A stretch of DNA of 64,000 nt, taken from positions 5,986,164-6,050,163 of the forward strand of contig NZ_CP037452.1 of the NCBI RefSeq assembly GCF_007754425.1, in the 5' to 3' direction. The notes under the pieces were generated by a model. It saw only the letters and a list, made by a program, of their open reading frames with translations, was not told the origin of the DNA and did not search any database. The translations under genes and the position numbers were made by a program. This DNA comes from Gimesia fumaroli. Lineage in GTDB: Bacteria; Planctomycetota; Planctomycetia; Planctomycetales; Planctomycetaceae. Shown one piece after another: positions 8,618 through 17,990 of this stretch (within the stretch, counting starts at the first letter, position 1; every line of letters starts with the position of its first letter).

Positions 8618-8895
8618 CAGTCGTCCGTGACATCAGTTTTAGTAAAGAAGAGAACGCAATCAGAATAGAGAGGGGCTGGAGGATCAAAAATCTGAACTCC
8701 TTACTTTATAGTACGACACAGACTTTTGATCGATGAATTATTTTATTTTGTCATATTTACAATGCAAATCGTACTTAATGACTCACAAGAGTATTCTGAT
8801 CTTGGTTTCATTGACGACAAACAGAATGTTTCGGATTCAGCGATTTATTCAGGACGATTTCACACAGGGTGGAGCATCACATCGTTCAATTAAGG

Positions 8896-8934
8896 CACCG
8901 TCGGGCAAGCCCTGCGATGGCACACGGGAGGACT
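8896..8934 (-). repeat. Hairpin repeat family A, copy A5
   Basis: CACCGTCGGGCAAGCCCTGC, then GATGGCACACGGGAGGAC. The core GGGCAAGCC and the flank CACACGGGAGGAC match the copy at 21822-21858 in reverse complement. The stem is imperfect, with a bulge and a wobble. Confidence 0.55.
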
Positions 8935-8946
8935 GATAGAAGTTGT

Positions 8947-8986
8947 GGATCACATGCGAAATGTTTCACAGGTTCCCTTGCAAGAG
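8947..8986 (+). repeat. Dispersed repeat module D, copy D1
   Basis: GGATCACATGCGAAATGTTT, then CACAGGTTCCCTTGC. The reverse complement of 22040-22075 gives GGATATGCGAATGGTTTTGC, then TGGTTCCTTTGC: the same module with scattered changes. Confidence 0.55.
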
Positions 8987-8993
8987 TGAACTC

Positions 8994-9042
8994 CACGTCG
9001 AACCCCACCAGGGTGGGTTGGCACATAGGCAAACCCCTACGA
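8994..9042 (-). repeat. Hairpin repeat family B, extended copy B3
   Basis: A first stem around ACCCCACC / GGTGGGTT is followed by GGGTTGGC (9015-9022), loop ACATAG and GCAAACCC (9029-9036, one mismatch), then CTACG. The same two-stem layout recurs at 21988-22034 in reverse. Confidence 0.65.
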
Positions 9043-9100
9043 ATTTTGCATTGATTTCTGCTGCTAAATTTGTTCACAACCCCGGCAATCCTGGATTTTG

Positions 9101-9132
9101 CTTTTCGTGTGGTTTCGTGCTTTTCATGGTAG
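9101..9132 (-). repeat. Dispersed repeat module C, copy C2
   Basis: CTTTTCGTGTGGTTTCGTGC then TTTTCATGGTAG, the reverse complement of the CTACCACGAAAA module at 7393 and 21886. Confidence 0.6.
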
Positions 9133-9191
9133 GAGGAACATCAACCTGAAAAACAGCGGCTGGTGCCGAACCGCTCACGGTCAAGAGCGAA

Positions 9192-9794
9192 TTAATTGCC
9201 TCGATACAAAAACTGGACGGCGTCGGCAATCACGTAATTGCCATCGGTGCCTTTATTGGAAACCTTGACCCAGCCTGATTTTCCCTTATTGAAATGAAAC
9301 ACGCCGAGGGTACGGAACAGCCTCTGATGCTCGGGGATGTCCTGCTGATTGATGCGGATCGTTTTCTCGCCGTCGGCATGATGAATGGTGATCGGCGTGT
9401 TCGTGGAACGTCGAATATTATAGCAGTGCGAAAGCCGCACTTCGTAGCGGCCTGCTTTGGGAAGCTCTGGCGTAAAGATGACTGCTTTCTCGCCCTTCCC
9501 TTTTTTCTGATCGTGCAGATAACCGAGCCCAACGTACGGGGGCGTATGCGTGGAATACTGCCACGTGCCAATGAGCTTCGCCTCGGTTTCATCAACGACA
9601 ATGCCCTGCATTTTTTCAGGGTCCGACACGATGAACGGCACCAGTTCCGGCTTATCCACTTCACCAGGCGGATGGGTATTCTTGACCGCATCCGGATGCA
9701 GCTTGCGCTTGGACGCCGGTTCTTTGGCAGTCACTTTTACATGTGTGTTAAGCAGCAATGCCAGAACGATCAGAGTGGCTGGATAATATTTCAT
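9192..9794 (-). CDS. Secreted golvesin/xanthan-lyase C-terminal-like domain protein
   Basis: 200 residues. A signal peptide (MKYYPATLIVLALLLNTHVKV) is followed by one domain from about residue 60. In order it carries IVVDETEAKLIGTWQYSTH, YVGLGYLHD, AVIFTPELPKAGRYEVRLSH, ITIHHADGEKTIRINQQ, LFRTLGVFHFNKGKSGWVKV and NYVIADAVQF. This pattern matches the golvesin / Xly carbohydrate-binding-like beta-sandwich found at the end of xanthan lyases and in planctomycete secreted proteins. It has no catalytic domain, so a binding role at the cell surface or in the matrix is the likely function. An AGG sits before the ATG. The next gene on the same strand starts about 220 bp away, so co-transcription is not compelling. 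Confidence 0.75.
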   Translation of the reverse strand: MKYYPATLIVLALLLNTHVKVTAKEPASKRKLHPDAVKNTHPPGEVDKPELVPFIVSDPEKMQGIVVDETEAKLIGTWQYSTHTPPYVGLGYLHDQKKGKGEKAVIFTPELPKAGRYEVRLSHCYNIRRSTNTPITIHHADGEKTIRINQQDIPEHQRLFRTLGVFHFNKGKSGWVKVSNKGTDGNYVIADAVQFLYRGN

Positions 9795-10016
9795 AAAACC
9801 TGTTCTCGCTGAGCGGTACGAACCGCCTTTTTTGTTCGTGTATTTTCTTGATCGAAATTAATTATAGCAAATCTTCCCATTGCCTGGCACCATGCAGGTT
9901 ACGGATGACTTGAATTCCATTCTCGACTACCCGATTCCGTATTATGGCTTTACGTCTGCTTTCGTTGTAGTAAAAGCACGGAATAGATCACGATAGCGAG
10001 TAACTCTGGCTCTCAC

Positions 10017-11153
10017 TCAGTTTGCTGCGCGTTTGAGGGTGCCGCGAGGTGTGATTTTGGCAGCGGGGCCGAGGGGGCGTTCTTCCTGGTGTGGAAACGC
10101 ACGGATCGTGGTGATGATCTGCTTTTGCTGTTCGAAATGTTTGCCGCTGGCCAGTTTGACCGTCGTTTCCAGAAAGCGTTCGATTTTTGATTCCAGAGGC
10201 AAGCCGGTCTTACGGTCGATCATGCAGGTGCCGAACGATTTGCCGCCGCGAATGTAGAGTTGCACTGACTTACCGTTCTGGTTGATTGGGCTACTGATTT
10301 TGGAAGCCGCGATGTCGCCGACAATGTTGATCGTCGCGATGTTGTCATTCAATTCACGGAGCGTGTATTCGGTTTTCAGCGTCATCGGAATCGGCTGCGT
10401 CAGGCGGCGGGTTTTCGTCCAGGTTTCCCCCACACGAATCGCGCCCCCTTTGTGATTCTCGTCAATGTTGTAAGGCAGCAGGCCGATGCTGTCGTCAATG
10501 AAATTGGCCACGCCATCATCGCCCGACGATTCGGAGATTTTAGCCAGCACGGTTTCCCGCTGACTAGCGGGCGTGTTCTGCAAACATCGTTTGAGAAATT
10601 CATCAAAGCCAACCAGCTCGACGATTTTATTATCCGCGCCGATCCAGAAGGAAAATCCATTATTGACCAGTTGCTGATACGCCTGTACTTCAGGGGGCGC
10701 CGGTCCGTTTGCACGGTTGGAGTCATATTCCACCCGCTCTCCGGCGATATTGTGAGAATATTTCACGCCCGTATAACGCACATTGAATCGCTTGCGGCCA
10801 TCAGCGCGAAGCTCTTCCACCGTCAGCGCGAGAATCAATTCCAGCTTCGACGTGCTGTTCACAATTCCCGCTGCGGAGGCTTGGGACAGACTCTGTTCTA
10901 CCGTTTTGATCATCGGAAATCGCTGATTGACGGCCAGATTAAGTTCCAGAACTTCTACTTTTTCATCACGCAACGAAGCATTCTGAACTTCGATCGGCGT
11001 CTGTAGCGGTTTGGCGGCTGTCGTCGTTTCAGGAGCCGCTTTACTCTCCACTTCCACTGGTTTTTCGTTTTGTTTTTTGATCCAGTATGACCAGCCGGTC
11101 CCGGCGAGAATCACAATTCCCAACATCCAGCTGATATAACGCTTGCCCTGCAT
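10017..11153 (-). CDS. Membrane-anchored protein of unknown function, possibly DUF6263
   Basis: 378 residues. A short basic N terminus and one hydrophobic segment (ISWMLGIVILAGTGWSYWI, residues 8-26) anchor it. A linker rich in Glu, Lys, Ala and Thr follows, then a long globular part from about residue 68 starting VLELNLAVNQRFPMIKTVEQ. This start, the ELRADGRKRFNVRYTGVKY block and the later GESWTK-like segment (RVGETWTKTRRL) resemble DUF6263, a lipoprotein-like family seen in planctomycetes and Bacteroidota. No catalytic motif is visible. It is divergently transcribed from the sulfatase at 11300 across a 146-bp shared upstream region. Confidence 0.7.
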   Translation of the reverse strand: MQGKRYISWMLGIVILAGTGWSYWIKKQNEKPVEVESKAAPETTTAAKPLQTPIEVQNASLRDEKVEVLELNLAVNQRFPMIKTVEQSLSQASAAGIVNSTSKLELILALTVEELRADGRKRFNVRYTGVKYSHNIAGERVEYDSNRANGPAPPEVQAYQQLVNNGFSFWIGADNKIVELVGFDEFLKRCLQNTPASQRETVLAKISESSGDDGVANFIDDSIGLLPYNIDENHKGGAIRVGETWTKTRRLTQPIPMTLKTEYTLRELNDNIATINIVGDIAASKISSPINQNGKSVQLYIRGGKSFGTCMIDRKTGLPLESKIERFLETTVKLASGKHFEQQKQIITTIRAFPHQEERPLGPAAKITPRGTLKRAAN

Positions 11154-11299
11154 GGCGACTTGGTCCAGAATAGATAAAGAAAACTAACGAATAGAGCTCT
11201 GGTGATACTTTTGAGATGCAAAAGTTATCAGCAATAATGATTTAGTGAAAGACGAATTCGGCCTTCAGACGCCGATTCTTTGTTCCACAGGGGGATCCG

Positions 11300-12733
11300 A
11301 TGCGAACCGTGTTTCAGGCGTTTCTGGCAGTTTTATGTTTGATGTCTCACTTTCAGAGCGAAGCAGCCGCTGAGGACGTCAAAAAAGCGACGCATCCTAA
11401 TATTGTCTTTCTGCTCAGTGACGACCAACGACCCGATACAATCGGAGCACTGGGTAACAAGATCATCAAAACGCCGAATTTGGATCAACTGGTCAAACAG
11501 GGAACCAGTTTCACGCGGGCCGTCTGTGCGAATCCGATCTGTACACCGAGCCGGGCTGAGATTATGACCGGAGTGAGCGGCTTTCATAACGGATCGATGG
11601 ATTTCGGCAAACCGATCAAGAAGGAACTGACGACCTGGTCTCAGGCGATGCACAACGCCAGCTATAACTCATGGTACGTGGGCAAATGGCACAACGACGG
11701 GAAACCCGTGATGCGGGGTTATGACGAAACGCTGGGGCTCTTTACCGGCGGCGGCGGTCGCTGGGCCGTTCCCTCATACGATGGTAACGGTTTGCTCGTG
11801 ACTGGATATCGGGGTTGGATCTTTCAGGATGACGATCAAAACATGTTTCCCCAGAAAGGAGTCGGCCTGTCTTCCAATATCAGCGAGCATTTTGCGGACG
11901 CCGCAATTGAATTCATCGAACGCAAACATGAAAAACCATACTTCCTGCATGTTTGCTTCACGGCACCCCACGATCCGCTGCTGATGCCGATTGGCTACGA
12001 ACAATATTACGATCCGAAGAAAATGCCGGTCCCCGTGAACTTTCAGCCCGAGCATCCCTTTGAGCATGGGAACAAGTATGGTCGCGATGAAAAACTCCTT
12101 CCCTGGCCGCGGACGAAACAGATCGTGCAGAACGATTTATCCCTGTACTACTCGATCGTTTCGCATCTGGATGCCCAGGTGGGTCGAATTGTGGACGCCC
12201 TGAAAAAATCGGGGCAGTGGGACAACACGATTCTGATTTACTCCAGCGATCACGGTCTGGCGATGGGCAGTCACGGTTTGCGGGGAAAACAGAATATGTA
12301 TGAGCACACGGTCGGCGTACCGTTGATTATGGTCGGGCCTGGCATTCCCGCGGACAAGCGATCATCGGCTCAATGTTACCTGCGCGATTTATATCCTACA
12401 TCCTGTGATCTCGCCGGTGTTCCGATTCCGAAAACCGTGGAAGCGAAGAGTCTCAAGCCCGTGCTGACTGGTGATAAAGAAGCGATCTATGACGAAGTCT
12501 ATTGTTACTTCCGTAATTTCCAGCGCATGATTCGGACCGATCGCTGGAAGCTGATCGTCTATCCGCACCTGAATCGGGTCCAGCTGTTTGATCTGAAACA
12601 GGACCCGCTTGAGCAACATGATCTGTCTCAGGATCCCCAGCATCAGCAGATTCGTGATTCGCTGCATCGCAAACTAAACGACTGGCGAAAGCAGCAGAAC
12701 GATGTGTCGCTCGCATCGGCAAAAAAATCCTGA
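11300..12733 (+). CDS. Secreted sulfatase (type I, formylglycine-dependent)
   Basis: 477 residues with a signal peptide (MRTVFQAFLAVLCLMSHFQS). The metal site starts at NIVFLLSDDQRPDTIGALG (Asp41, Asp42). The formylglycine signature is ICTPSRAEIMTG with Cys81 in canonical C-x-P-S-R, and VGKWHNDG and DHGLAMGSHGLRGKQNMYEH supply further active-site residues. Such enzymes remove sulfate esters from polysaccharides and are abundant in marine planctomycetes. The DQRPDTIGA start and HGLRGKQ block place it in the choline-sulfatase/iduronate-sulfatase-like branch, but the substrate is unknown. AGGGGGA stands 7-8 bases before the ATG. No maturation enzyme (FGE) gene is in this window. Confidence 0.92.
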   Translation: MRTVFQAFLAVLCLMSHFQSEAAAEDVKKATHPNIVFLLSDDQRPDTIGALGNKIIKTPNLDQLVKQGTSFTRAVCANPICTPSRAEIMTGVSGFHNGSMDFGKPIKKELTTWSQAMHNASYNSWYVGKWHNDGKPVMRGYDETLGLFTGGGGRWAVPSYDGNGLLVTGYRGWIFQDDDQNMFPQKGVGLSSNISEHFADAAIEFIERKHEKPYFLHVCFTAPHDPLLMPIGYEQYYDPKKMPVPVNFQPEHPFEHGNKYGRDEKLLPWPRTKQIVQNDLSLYYSIVSHLDAQVGRIVDALKKSGQWDNTILIYSSDHGLAMGSHGLRGKQNMYEHTVGVPLIMVGPGIPADKRSSAQCYLRDLYPTSCDLAGVPIPKTVEAKSLKPVLTGDKEAIYDEVYCYFRNFQRMIRTDRWKLIVYPHLNRVQLFDLKQDPLEQHDLSQDPQHQQIRDSLHRKLNDWRKQQNDVSLASAKKS

Positions 12734-12816
12734 AGCGATGGCCGACTGACGCAAAAATGATTTCCCCTGCGTGTCAATCTGATGGCGCAACGCTGCCTCT
12801 GGTTGATTTTACAATA

Positions 12817-12840
12817 CCGAGTGTCGCCTCGGCGTTTTGT
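12817..12840 (+). terminator. Weak terminator-like hairpin after sulfatase
   Basis: CCGAG (12817-12821) / CTCGG (12828-12832) followed by CGTTTTGTTTT. Only 5 bp of stem, but the T-rich tail is in the right place about 85 bp after the stop. Confidence 0.35.
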
Positions 12841-12995
12841 TTTCATATTTTGTAAGTGCTTATTTAAATAGGATTTAGAACCAGCCGTTTAACCGCCAGA
12901 CACCAAACCGGCATAATTGGCATATTTTACGCTCTTCTCTTAAATCGTTCACATCACAACGCGGGCAGTTACGATTTAGCCAAAAGGGGAGAGTC

Positions 12996-15116
12996 ATGAT
13001 GATCCAGAATAAAGTCCGTTTGCTCAAGCGGCCGTTTCGTGTCCTACTGTCACTGGCATTGATCGGGGGAATTTGCGGTGCCCCAGCAATGGCGGCCGAC
13101 AAGTCATCCAGAAAATCATCGAGCAGCAATGATCGCAGCAGTTCCAAGCGTTCTTCGAGCCGGGCCAGCCACTCCAAAAGTTTGAGCCGATCAAGCAGCA
13201 GCCGATCTCAGAGTAGTCGACCCAAGTCGTCTTCACTGAGCAAATCGCGTCCTTCACGAAATGTATTCAAAAACATTTCCGATAAGTCAACACCCAAAGT
13301 CATCAATCGTGGTTCGAGCAAATCGAAATCAAAACCGTCTTTTAAGGTCGCTCCCAAAACCACGCGACCAGGTACCAGGCTTCCACACTTCGGGAAAACG
13401 AGTGGGCTCAAATTCGATACCAAAGATCGGAAGCCGCGCGTTCCCAATCGCAAGGTACCTGATCGAAAAATTCCCAATGTAAAAATTCCTGATCGAAAAC
13501 CGAATACGGGCAAATTTGTTCCGAAGCCAGGAAAGCAGACACGCCCTTCAAAACCGGGAAGCAATAATGTTTTCAAACCAGGCAAGGGAACCTTCGTTCC
13601 TAAACCGGGAAAAAATACGACACGGCCGAAACCGGGAAAAGGGAACAACAATGTATTCAAACCGGGTAAAGGAAACTTCGTCCCCAAGCCAGGACATGGA
13701 AACAACAATGTCTTCAAGCCGGGCAAAGGAAAGTTTGACCCCAAACCAGGTAAAGGAAATCGGATTCCGCCCATCAAAGATATTTCACGCGGCGATTCTG
13801 TGAAGAAACCAGGTAAGACCCGCTATCCCGGTGTGTTTGATCCCTCAAAGCTCAAGGATTTATCCAAAGGGAATGGAAAGCGTAAAGGCCCCGGACACAA
13901 GTGGCTGGGTAAGAATGGTGTGCCTTTGAAGAAAGATCTGTTCAAAGATAAAAACATCAAGCCCATCCGTCCCAGTCTGGAAAAACAACTGAAAGTCGGA
14001 AAATTAAATACTCTGATTCATAGTAAAAAAGCCAAACACTGGAACATGAAGAAGCAGTTCGAGCTGCACAAAAAAGGGGACGTCGCTCGTCAGTTGCACT
14101 TGCACAAGAATCTGTTGAAGCACGGCGGTTGGCGGAACCGAAGCCTGTTCGGCAAGATGGCCAATTCCTTCACCACAACACACTTTGGTGCCTGGTACGC
14201 TGGTCCCGGGTTCTACCCCAGCTACTGCTGGAGCCCTCACTGGAGTGCCTGGGTTGACTGGTGTTGGTGGGACTGGTGTCACCCGATCTGTGACCCTCGT
14301 CCGATCATCTGCCGTCCGATTATCTGTGATCCCTGTGCTCCCTGGGGCTGGTATGAATGTCCAATCTGGCAACCACTGCCCATCGTCACCTGCGGTACCT
14401 GGATTGACGTGGAACCAATCGTGATCGATGCAGGACTCGACCTGCAGATGCTGGCTGTTCGCTTTGTTGACTCGGGTCATCCCGAACAGGAACTGGGACC
14501 TCGCTTCCGCGTCTGGTTCCGCAACAACAGTGACGTCGATATCAACGCACCATTCAACGTCATGCTACTCGCTTCCAACTCACGCGAATTAGAAGCTGGT
14601 GTGCCGGAAGCAGGATCACGCGTTGATAACATCGCTGCAGGACAGATCCAGTCTGTCGATATCCGTCTGCCGTTCGCCGCCAGTCAGATGTCAATCGACG
14701 AAGAAGGCAATCAACTCCCTTTCGAACAGCTGCACGTCTTGATCGATTCCCATCGTGAAATTCCGGAAGCGTTCGAAGAAAACAACGGAGCCGTCATGGC
14801 ACGCGTCGACGTGTTGCCTGTTGACCCCGCTTTGTTCTCAACGGATACGGACGTTGTTGTCAGTGGTACACTGGTCAATCTGGCCGGTGAAGGTCTGGGA
14901 CCAGAGCCAGGAAAAGTTCTGGTCTCTCTCAATGGAATGAACTTTGAAGCGGAAATTTACGGCTGGTACGACCTGGGCGTGCAGGTCAAGATGCCCGAAC
15001 TGCCTCTGCTGGACGTTGCGGAAGCGAATCTGGTTGTCGTACGCGGCGACGGAGCCGTTTCGAATCCGGTCGATGTGGAGTTTGCACCACAGGTGGCTGC
15101 CGTCATCGTTGAGTAA
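12996..15116 (+). CDS. Secreted basic KPG-repeat protein with Cys/Trp-rich centre and CARDB/TIG-like C terminus
   Basis: 706 residues; no family recognised over the full length. In order: a signal peptide (to about residue 34, ending AMAAD); a Ser/Arg/Lys block at about 35-100; short PDRKIPN-type repeats; then about ten KPG turns at residues ~170-280 (FKPGKG, VPKPGKG, KPGHG). Next come a Lys/His-rich helix-like segment to about 390 and a compact Trp/Cys segment (WVDWCWWDWCHPICDP, IICRPIICDPC) around 405-460. The C-terminal half is acidic and beta-rich: a CARDB-like domain (FRVWFRNNSDVDINAPFNVM) and a TIG/IPT-like domain (VVSGTLVNLAGEGLGPEP). The basic N half could bind nucleic acid or acidic glycans, and the Cys cluster could cross-link; both are inference. 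AGGGGAG lies just before the ATG. A strong terminator follows. Confidence 0.8.
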   Translation: MMIQNKVRLLKRPFRVLLSLALIGGICGAPAMAADKSSRKSSSSNDRSSSKRSSSRASHSKSLSRSSSSRSQSSRPKSSSLSKSRPSRNVFKNISDKSTPKVINRGSSKSKSKPSFKVAPKTTRPGTRLPHFGKTSGLKFDTKDRKPRVPNRKVPDRKIPNVKIPDRKPNTGKFVPKPGKQTRPSKPGSNNVFKPGKGTFVPKPGKNTTRPKPGKGNNNVFKPGKGNFVPKPGHGNNNVFKPGKGKFDPKPGKGNRIPPIKDISRGDSVKKPGKTRYPGVFDPSKLKDLSKGNGKRKGPGHKWLGKNGVPLKKDLFKDKNIKPIRPSLEKQLKVGKLNTLIHSKKAKHWNMKKQFELHKKGDVARQLHLHKNLLKHGGWRNRSLFGKMANSFTTTHFGAWYAGPGFYPSYCWSPHWSAWVDWCWWDWCHPICDPRPIICRPIICDPCAPWGWYECPIWQPLPIVTCGTWIDVEPIVIDAGLDLQMLAVRFVDSGHPEQELGPRFRVWFRNNSDVDINAPFNVMLLASNSRELEAGVPEAGSRVDNIAAGQIQSVDIRLPFAASQMSIDEEGNQLPFEQLHVLIDSHREIPEAFEENNGAVMARVDVLPVDPALFSTDTDVVVSGTLVNLAGEGLGPEPGKVLVSLNGMNFEAEIYGWYDLGVQVKMPELPLLDVAEANLVVVRGDGAVSNPVDVEFAPQVAAVIVE

Positions 15117-15129
15117 CGGAAGTGTGCGA

Positions 15130-15150
15130 GAGATGGCTTGGAGCCATCTC
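15130..15150 (+). repeat. Perfect hairpin between KPG gene and its terminator
   Basis: GAGATGGCT (15130-15138), TGG, AGCCATCTC (15142-15150). A 9-bp perfect stem 13 bp after the stop and directly upstream of the intrinsic terminator. It may protect the mRNA 3' end. Confidence 0.55.
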
Positions 15151-15162
15151 AAGTTCCGAGCA

Positions 15163-15193
15163 GGGAGCAGACAACGTGTCTGCTCCCTTTTTT
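15163..15193 (+). terminator. Strong rho-independent terminator
   Basis: GGGAGCAGACA (15163-15173), loop ACG, TGTCTGCTCCC (15177-15187), then six T. An 11-bp perfect stem plus T-tract ends the KPG-repeat protein transcript and insulates it from the DUF817 gene. Confidence 0.93.
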
Positions 15194-15255
15194 CGTAGAT
15201 CGACAAAGCGGATTGCACTACAATTCGTCTTGAAAATCTCTGCTTGCTTTGACTC

Positions 15256-16074
15256 TTGCATTTCGAGGCCGTTCTTCTGAAAACCTTTCTCCACGAATTC
15301 TGGTTGTTTGGAATCAAGCAGGCGTCGGCCTGCATCTTCGGCGGCTTTCTGCTGGCGATGATGATCCTCACACGGTTCTGGTATCCGTTTGACTTTTTAT
15401 ATCGATACGATTTTCTGTTCCTGGCGGCGGTCGCGTTTCAGATCTTCCTGTTGTGCTTTCGTCTCGAATCGCCGCGGGAAGCAGTGGTCATTCTCATCTT
15501 CCACTTTGTGGCAACGGTGATGGAACTGTTTAAGACGTCCGACGGCATTCGCTCATGGCAGTATCCGGAACCGTTTGTGATCGGCATAGGAAACGTGCCT
15601 CTCTTTGCCGGGTTCATGTATAGCGCGGTGGGCAGTTACATCGCTCGAGTCTGGCGGATTTTCGACTTCCGTTACTCCAGCTATCCGCCGATGTGGAGCA
15701 CCGTCGTGCTCGTGACGCTGATCTACGTCAACTTTTTTTCACATCATTTTGTGACGGACATTCGCTGGCTGTTGATTTTCGCCAGCCTGTTGATGTTTGG
15801 CAAAGTCCAGATCTATTTCAAAATGAATCGCGTGCATCGCAAGATGCCACTGGTTGTGGGCTGGTTGCTGGTCGCGTTGTTTATCTGGTTTGCAGAAAAC
15901 CTGGCCACGTATGCCAACGTCTGGATCTATCCCGATCAGACAGATCACTGGCAAATGGTAAAGCCTTCCAAACTCGTTGCCTGGTATCTGTTGATGATGT
16001 TGAGTTTCGTGCTGGTTTCTTTAGTCAACAGGCCTATGATCTATAATGAGCCGACACCCCACTATGAAAAATAA
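15256..16074 (+). CDS. DUF817 integral membrane protein (YoaT-like)
   Basis: Up to 272 residues with about eight membrane segments. Conserved DUF817 blocks are present: [87 protein letters not shown] and [18 protein letters not shown]. The family's function is not known; the His, Glu and Trp in membrane-border positions suggest a carrier or enzyme of small lipophilic compounds, which is only a guess. An in-frame TGA at 15250 means the start must be TTG 15256 or TTG 15304; there is no ATG before 15358 and no good ribosome site, so the start is uncertain. It precedes the isoprenoid cluster by 321 bp on the same strand but is probably a separate unit. Confidence 0.82.
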   Translation: MHFEAVLLKTFLHEFWLFGIKQASACIFGGFLLAMMILTRFWYPFDFLYRYDFLFLAAVAFQIFLLCFRLESPREAVVILIFHFVATVMELFKTSDGIRSWQYPEPFVIGIGNVPLFAGFMYSAVGSYIARVWRIFDFRYSSYPPMWSTVVLVTLIYVNFFSHHFVTDIRWLLIFASLLMFGKVQIYFKMNRVHRKMPLVVGWLLVALFIWFAENLATYANVWIYPDQTDHWQMVKPSKLVAWYLLMMLSFVLVSLVNRPMIYNEPTPHYEK

Positions 16075-16395
16075 AACAGGCAGGTGAGTCGAGAGCAAAG
16101 GGCAACCCTATTCAAGTGTACCATTCTCTATTCAAAACTGCTGAAATCAATTGACTTAGTGTCGCTCTGAGACTGAGAGAAAAAGCATATAATTATCTTA
16201 ATTTGACGTGTTTCTGGTGTACTGTTGAGAAAATTCCGTCTTCATGGCAATCATCGCGGAATCCTGCTTGCATCCCGTGAAAAAACTGTTTCTACTATTT
16301 AAGTAGTGTATATTGCGAAAATTCCTGCCTTACCTGAAAATCGGGATTAACTCCCTTTTCACCTTGGGTTTAGTGAAAGCGAAGCCCACAACAAA
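16075..16395. other. Upstream region of the isoprenoid/redox gene run
   Basis: 321 bp, AT-rich, without coding potential. It very likely contains the promoter of the four-gene run starting at 16396. A good -10-like TATAAT is present at 16188-16193, but the nearest TTGACT (16151) is 31 bp away, too far. TTGACG at 16203 has no partner. No riboswitch fold is recognised. Confidence 0.45.
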
Positions 16396-16854
16396 ATGAC
16401 CATGCCTGACGATCTTGTCTTTATGATGGGGAATTTTGAGGCCCGAATTCCTCAAGACCGTGTTTATAGTAAATCACACCTGTGGTTGATGCCGGTGGCT
16501 GACCGTTGGCGCGTGGGTTTTACTGCCTACTCCGTACGTTTATTACAGGATGTCTATTTTCTGGATTGGTTTGTTGATCCATTTACCCATGTTCAGGAAA
16601 AACAGAAGATCGGCGAAATTGAGAGCTCCAAAGCATTGTCCGATCTCTATACCCCGGCTGCGGGACAGATTCTGGAATTCAATGAGGAACTGTTAAACGA
16701 TCCTTCTGCGATCAATCAGGCGGATAATTACGAAAAAGGCTGGTTATTTGAAATGGAGAACGAGGCGCAGTGGTTGACGCCAACTGAGTATCTGCAAGTA
16801 TTAGAGGATGGCTGGGAACAGACTCAGCGAATGATTAAAGGGCAACTCAACTAA
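16396..16854 (+). CDS. Glycine cleavage H-like lipoyl carrier protein
   Basis: 152 residues, longer than ordinary GcvH (about 125-130) by an N-terminal extension. The H-protein core is clear: [19 protein letters not shown], then [20 protein letters not shown] with the lipoyl lysine at Lys79, then [17 protein letters not shown] and [10 protein letters not shown] proteins carry a lipoyl-bound aminomethyl group or act as dithiol carriers. No gcvP or gcvT is nearby. Instead it heads a co-directional run with an iron-sulfur protein, a terpene cyclase and a DUF116-prenyl synthase. That context suggests a swinging dithiol arm for redox or sulfur chemistry rather than glycine cleavage, which is inference. 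The start is ATG 16396 or ATG 16402; no strong ribosome site separates them. Confidence 0.85.
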   Translation: MTMPDDLVFMMGNFEARIPQDRVYSKSHLWLMPVADRWRVGFTAYSVRLLQDVYFLDWFVDPFTHVQEKQKIGEIESSKALSDLYTPAAGQILEFNEELLNDPSAINQADNYEKGWLFEMENEAQWLTPTEYLQVLEDGWEQTQRMIKGQLN

Positions 16855-16906
16855 GAAACGACAAAACGCTTCTCTGGTTTCGTTTAGCGTTAAAAAGGTG
16901 TTCGGC

Positions 16907-17944
<1,038 letters not shown>

Positions 17945-17990
17945 GACATTCGAATTATTGACCTGCCACGTTTACAAATAAGATTTCCGA

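Larger units (their letters stand above)
8618..9191. other. Long intergenic region built from repeat modules A, D, B and C
   Basis: 574 bp without a credible gene. From 8896 to 9132 it is a chain of four modules: A5, D1, B3 and C2. Three of them (D, B, C) recur in the same order, inverted, at 21886-22075. The part before 8860 is AT-rich and may hold the promoter of the leftward beta-barrel gene. Confidence 0.6.

Noticed and set aside
8733..8936. 67-codon frame in the repeat-rich gap
   Set aside because: Its second half is repeat module A sequence; the coding appearance is accidental.
13208..13777. 189-codon antisense frame of LPGLGTKFPLPG-type repeats
   Set aside because: It is the mirror of the KPG repeat coding region, not a separate repeat protein.
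16151..16193. TTGACT and TATAAT as a promoter for the isoprenoid run
   Set aside because: The two boxes are 31 bp apart, too far for a sigma-70-type promoter.
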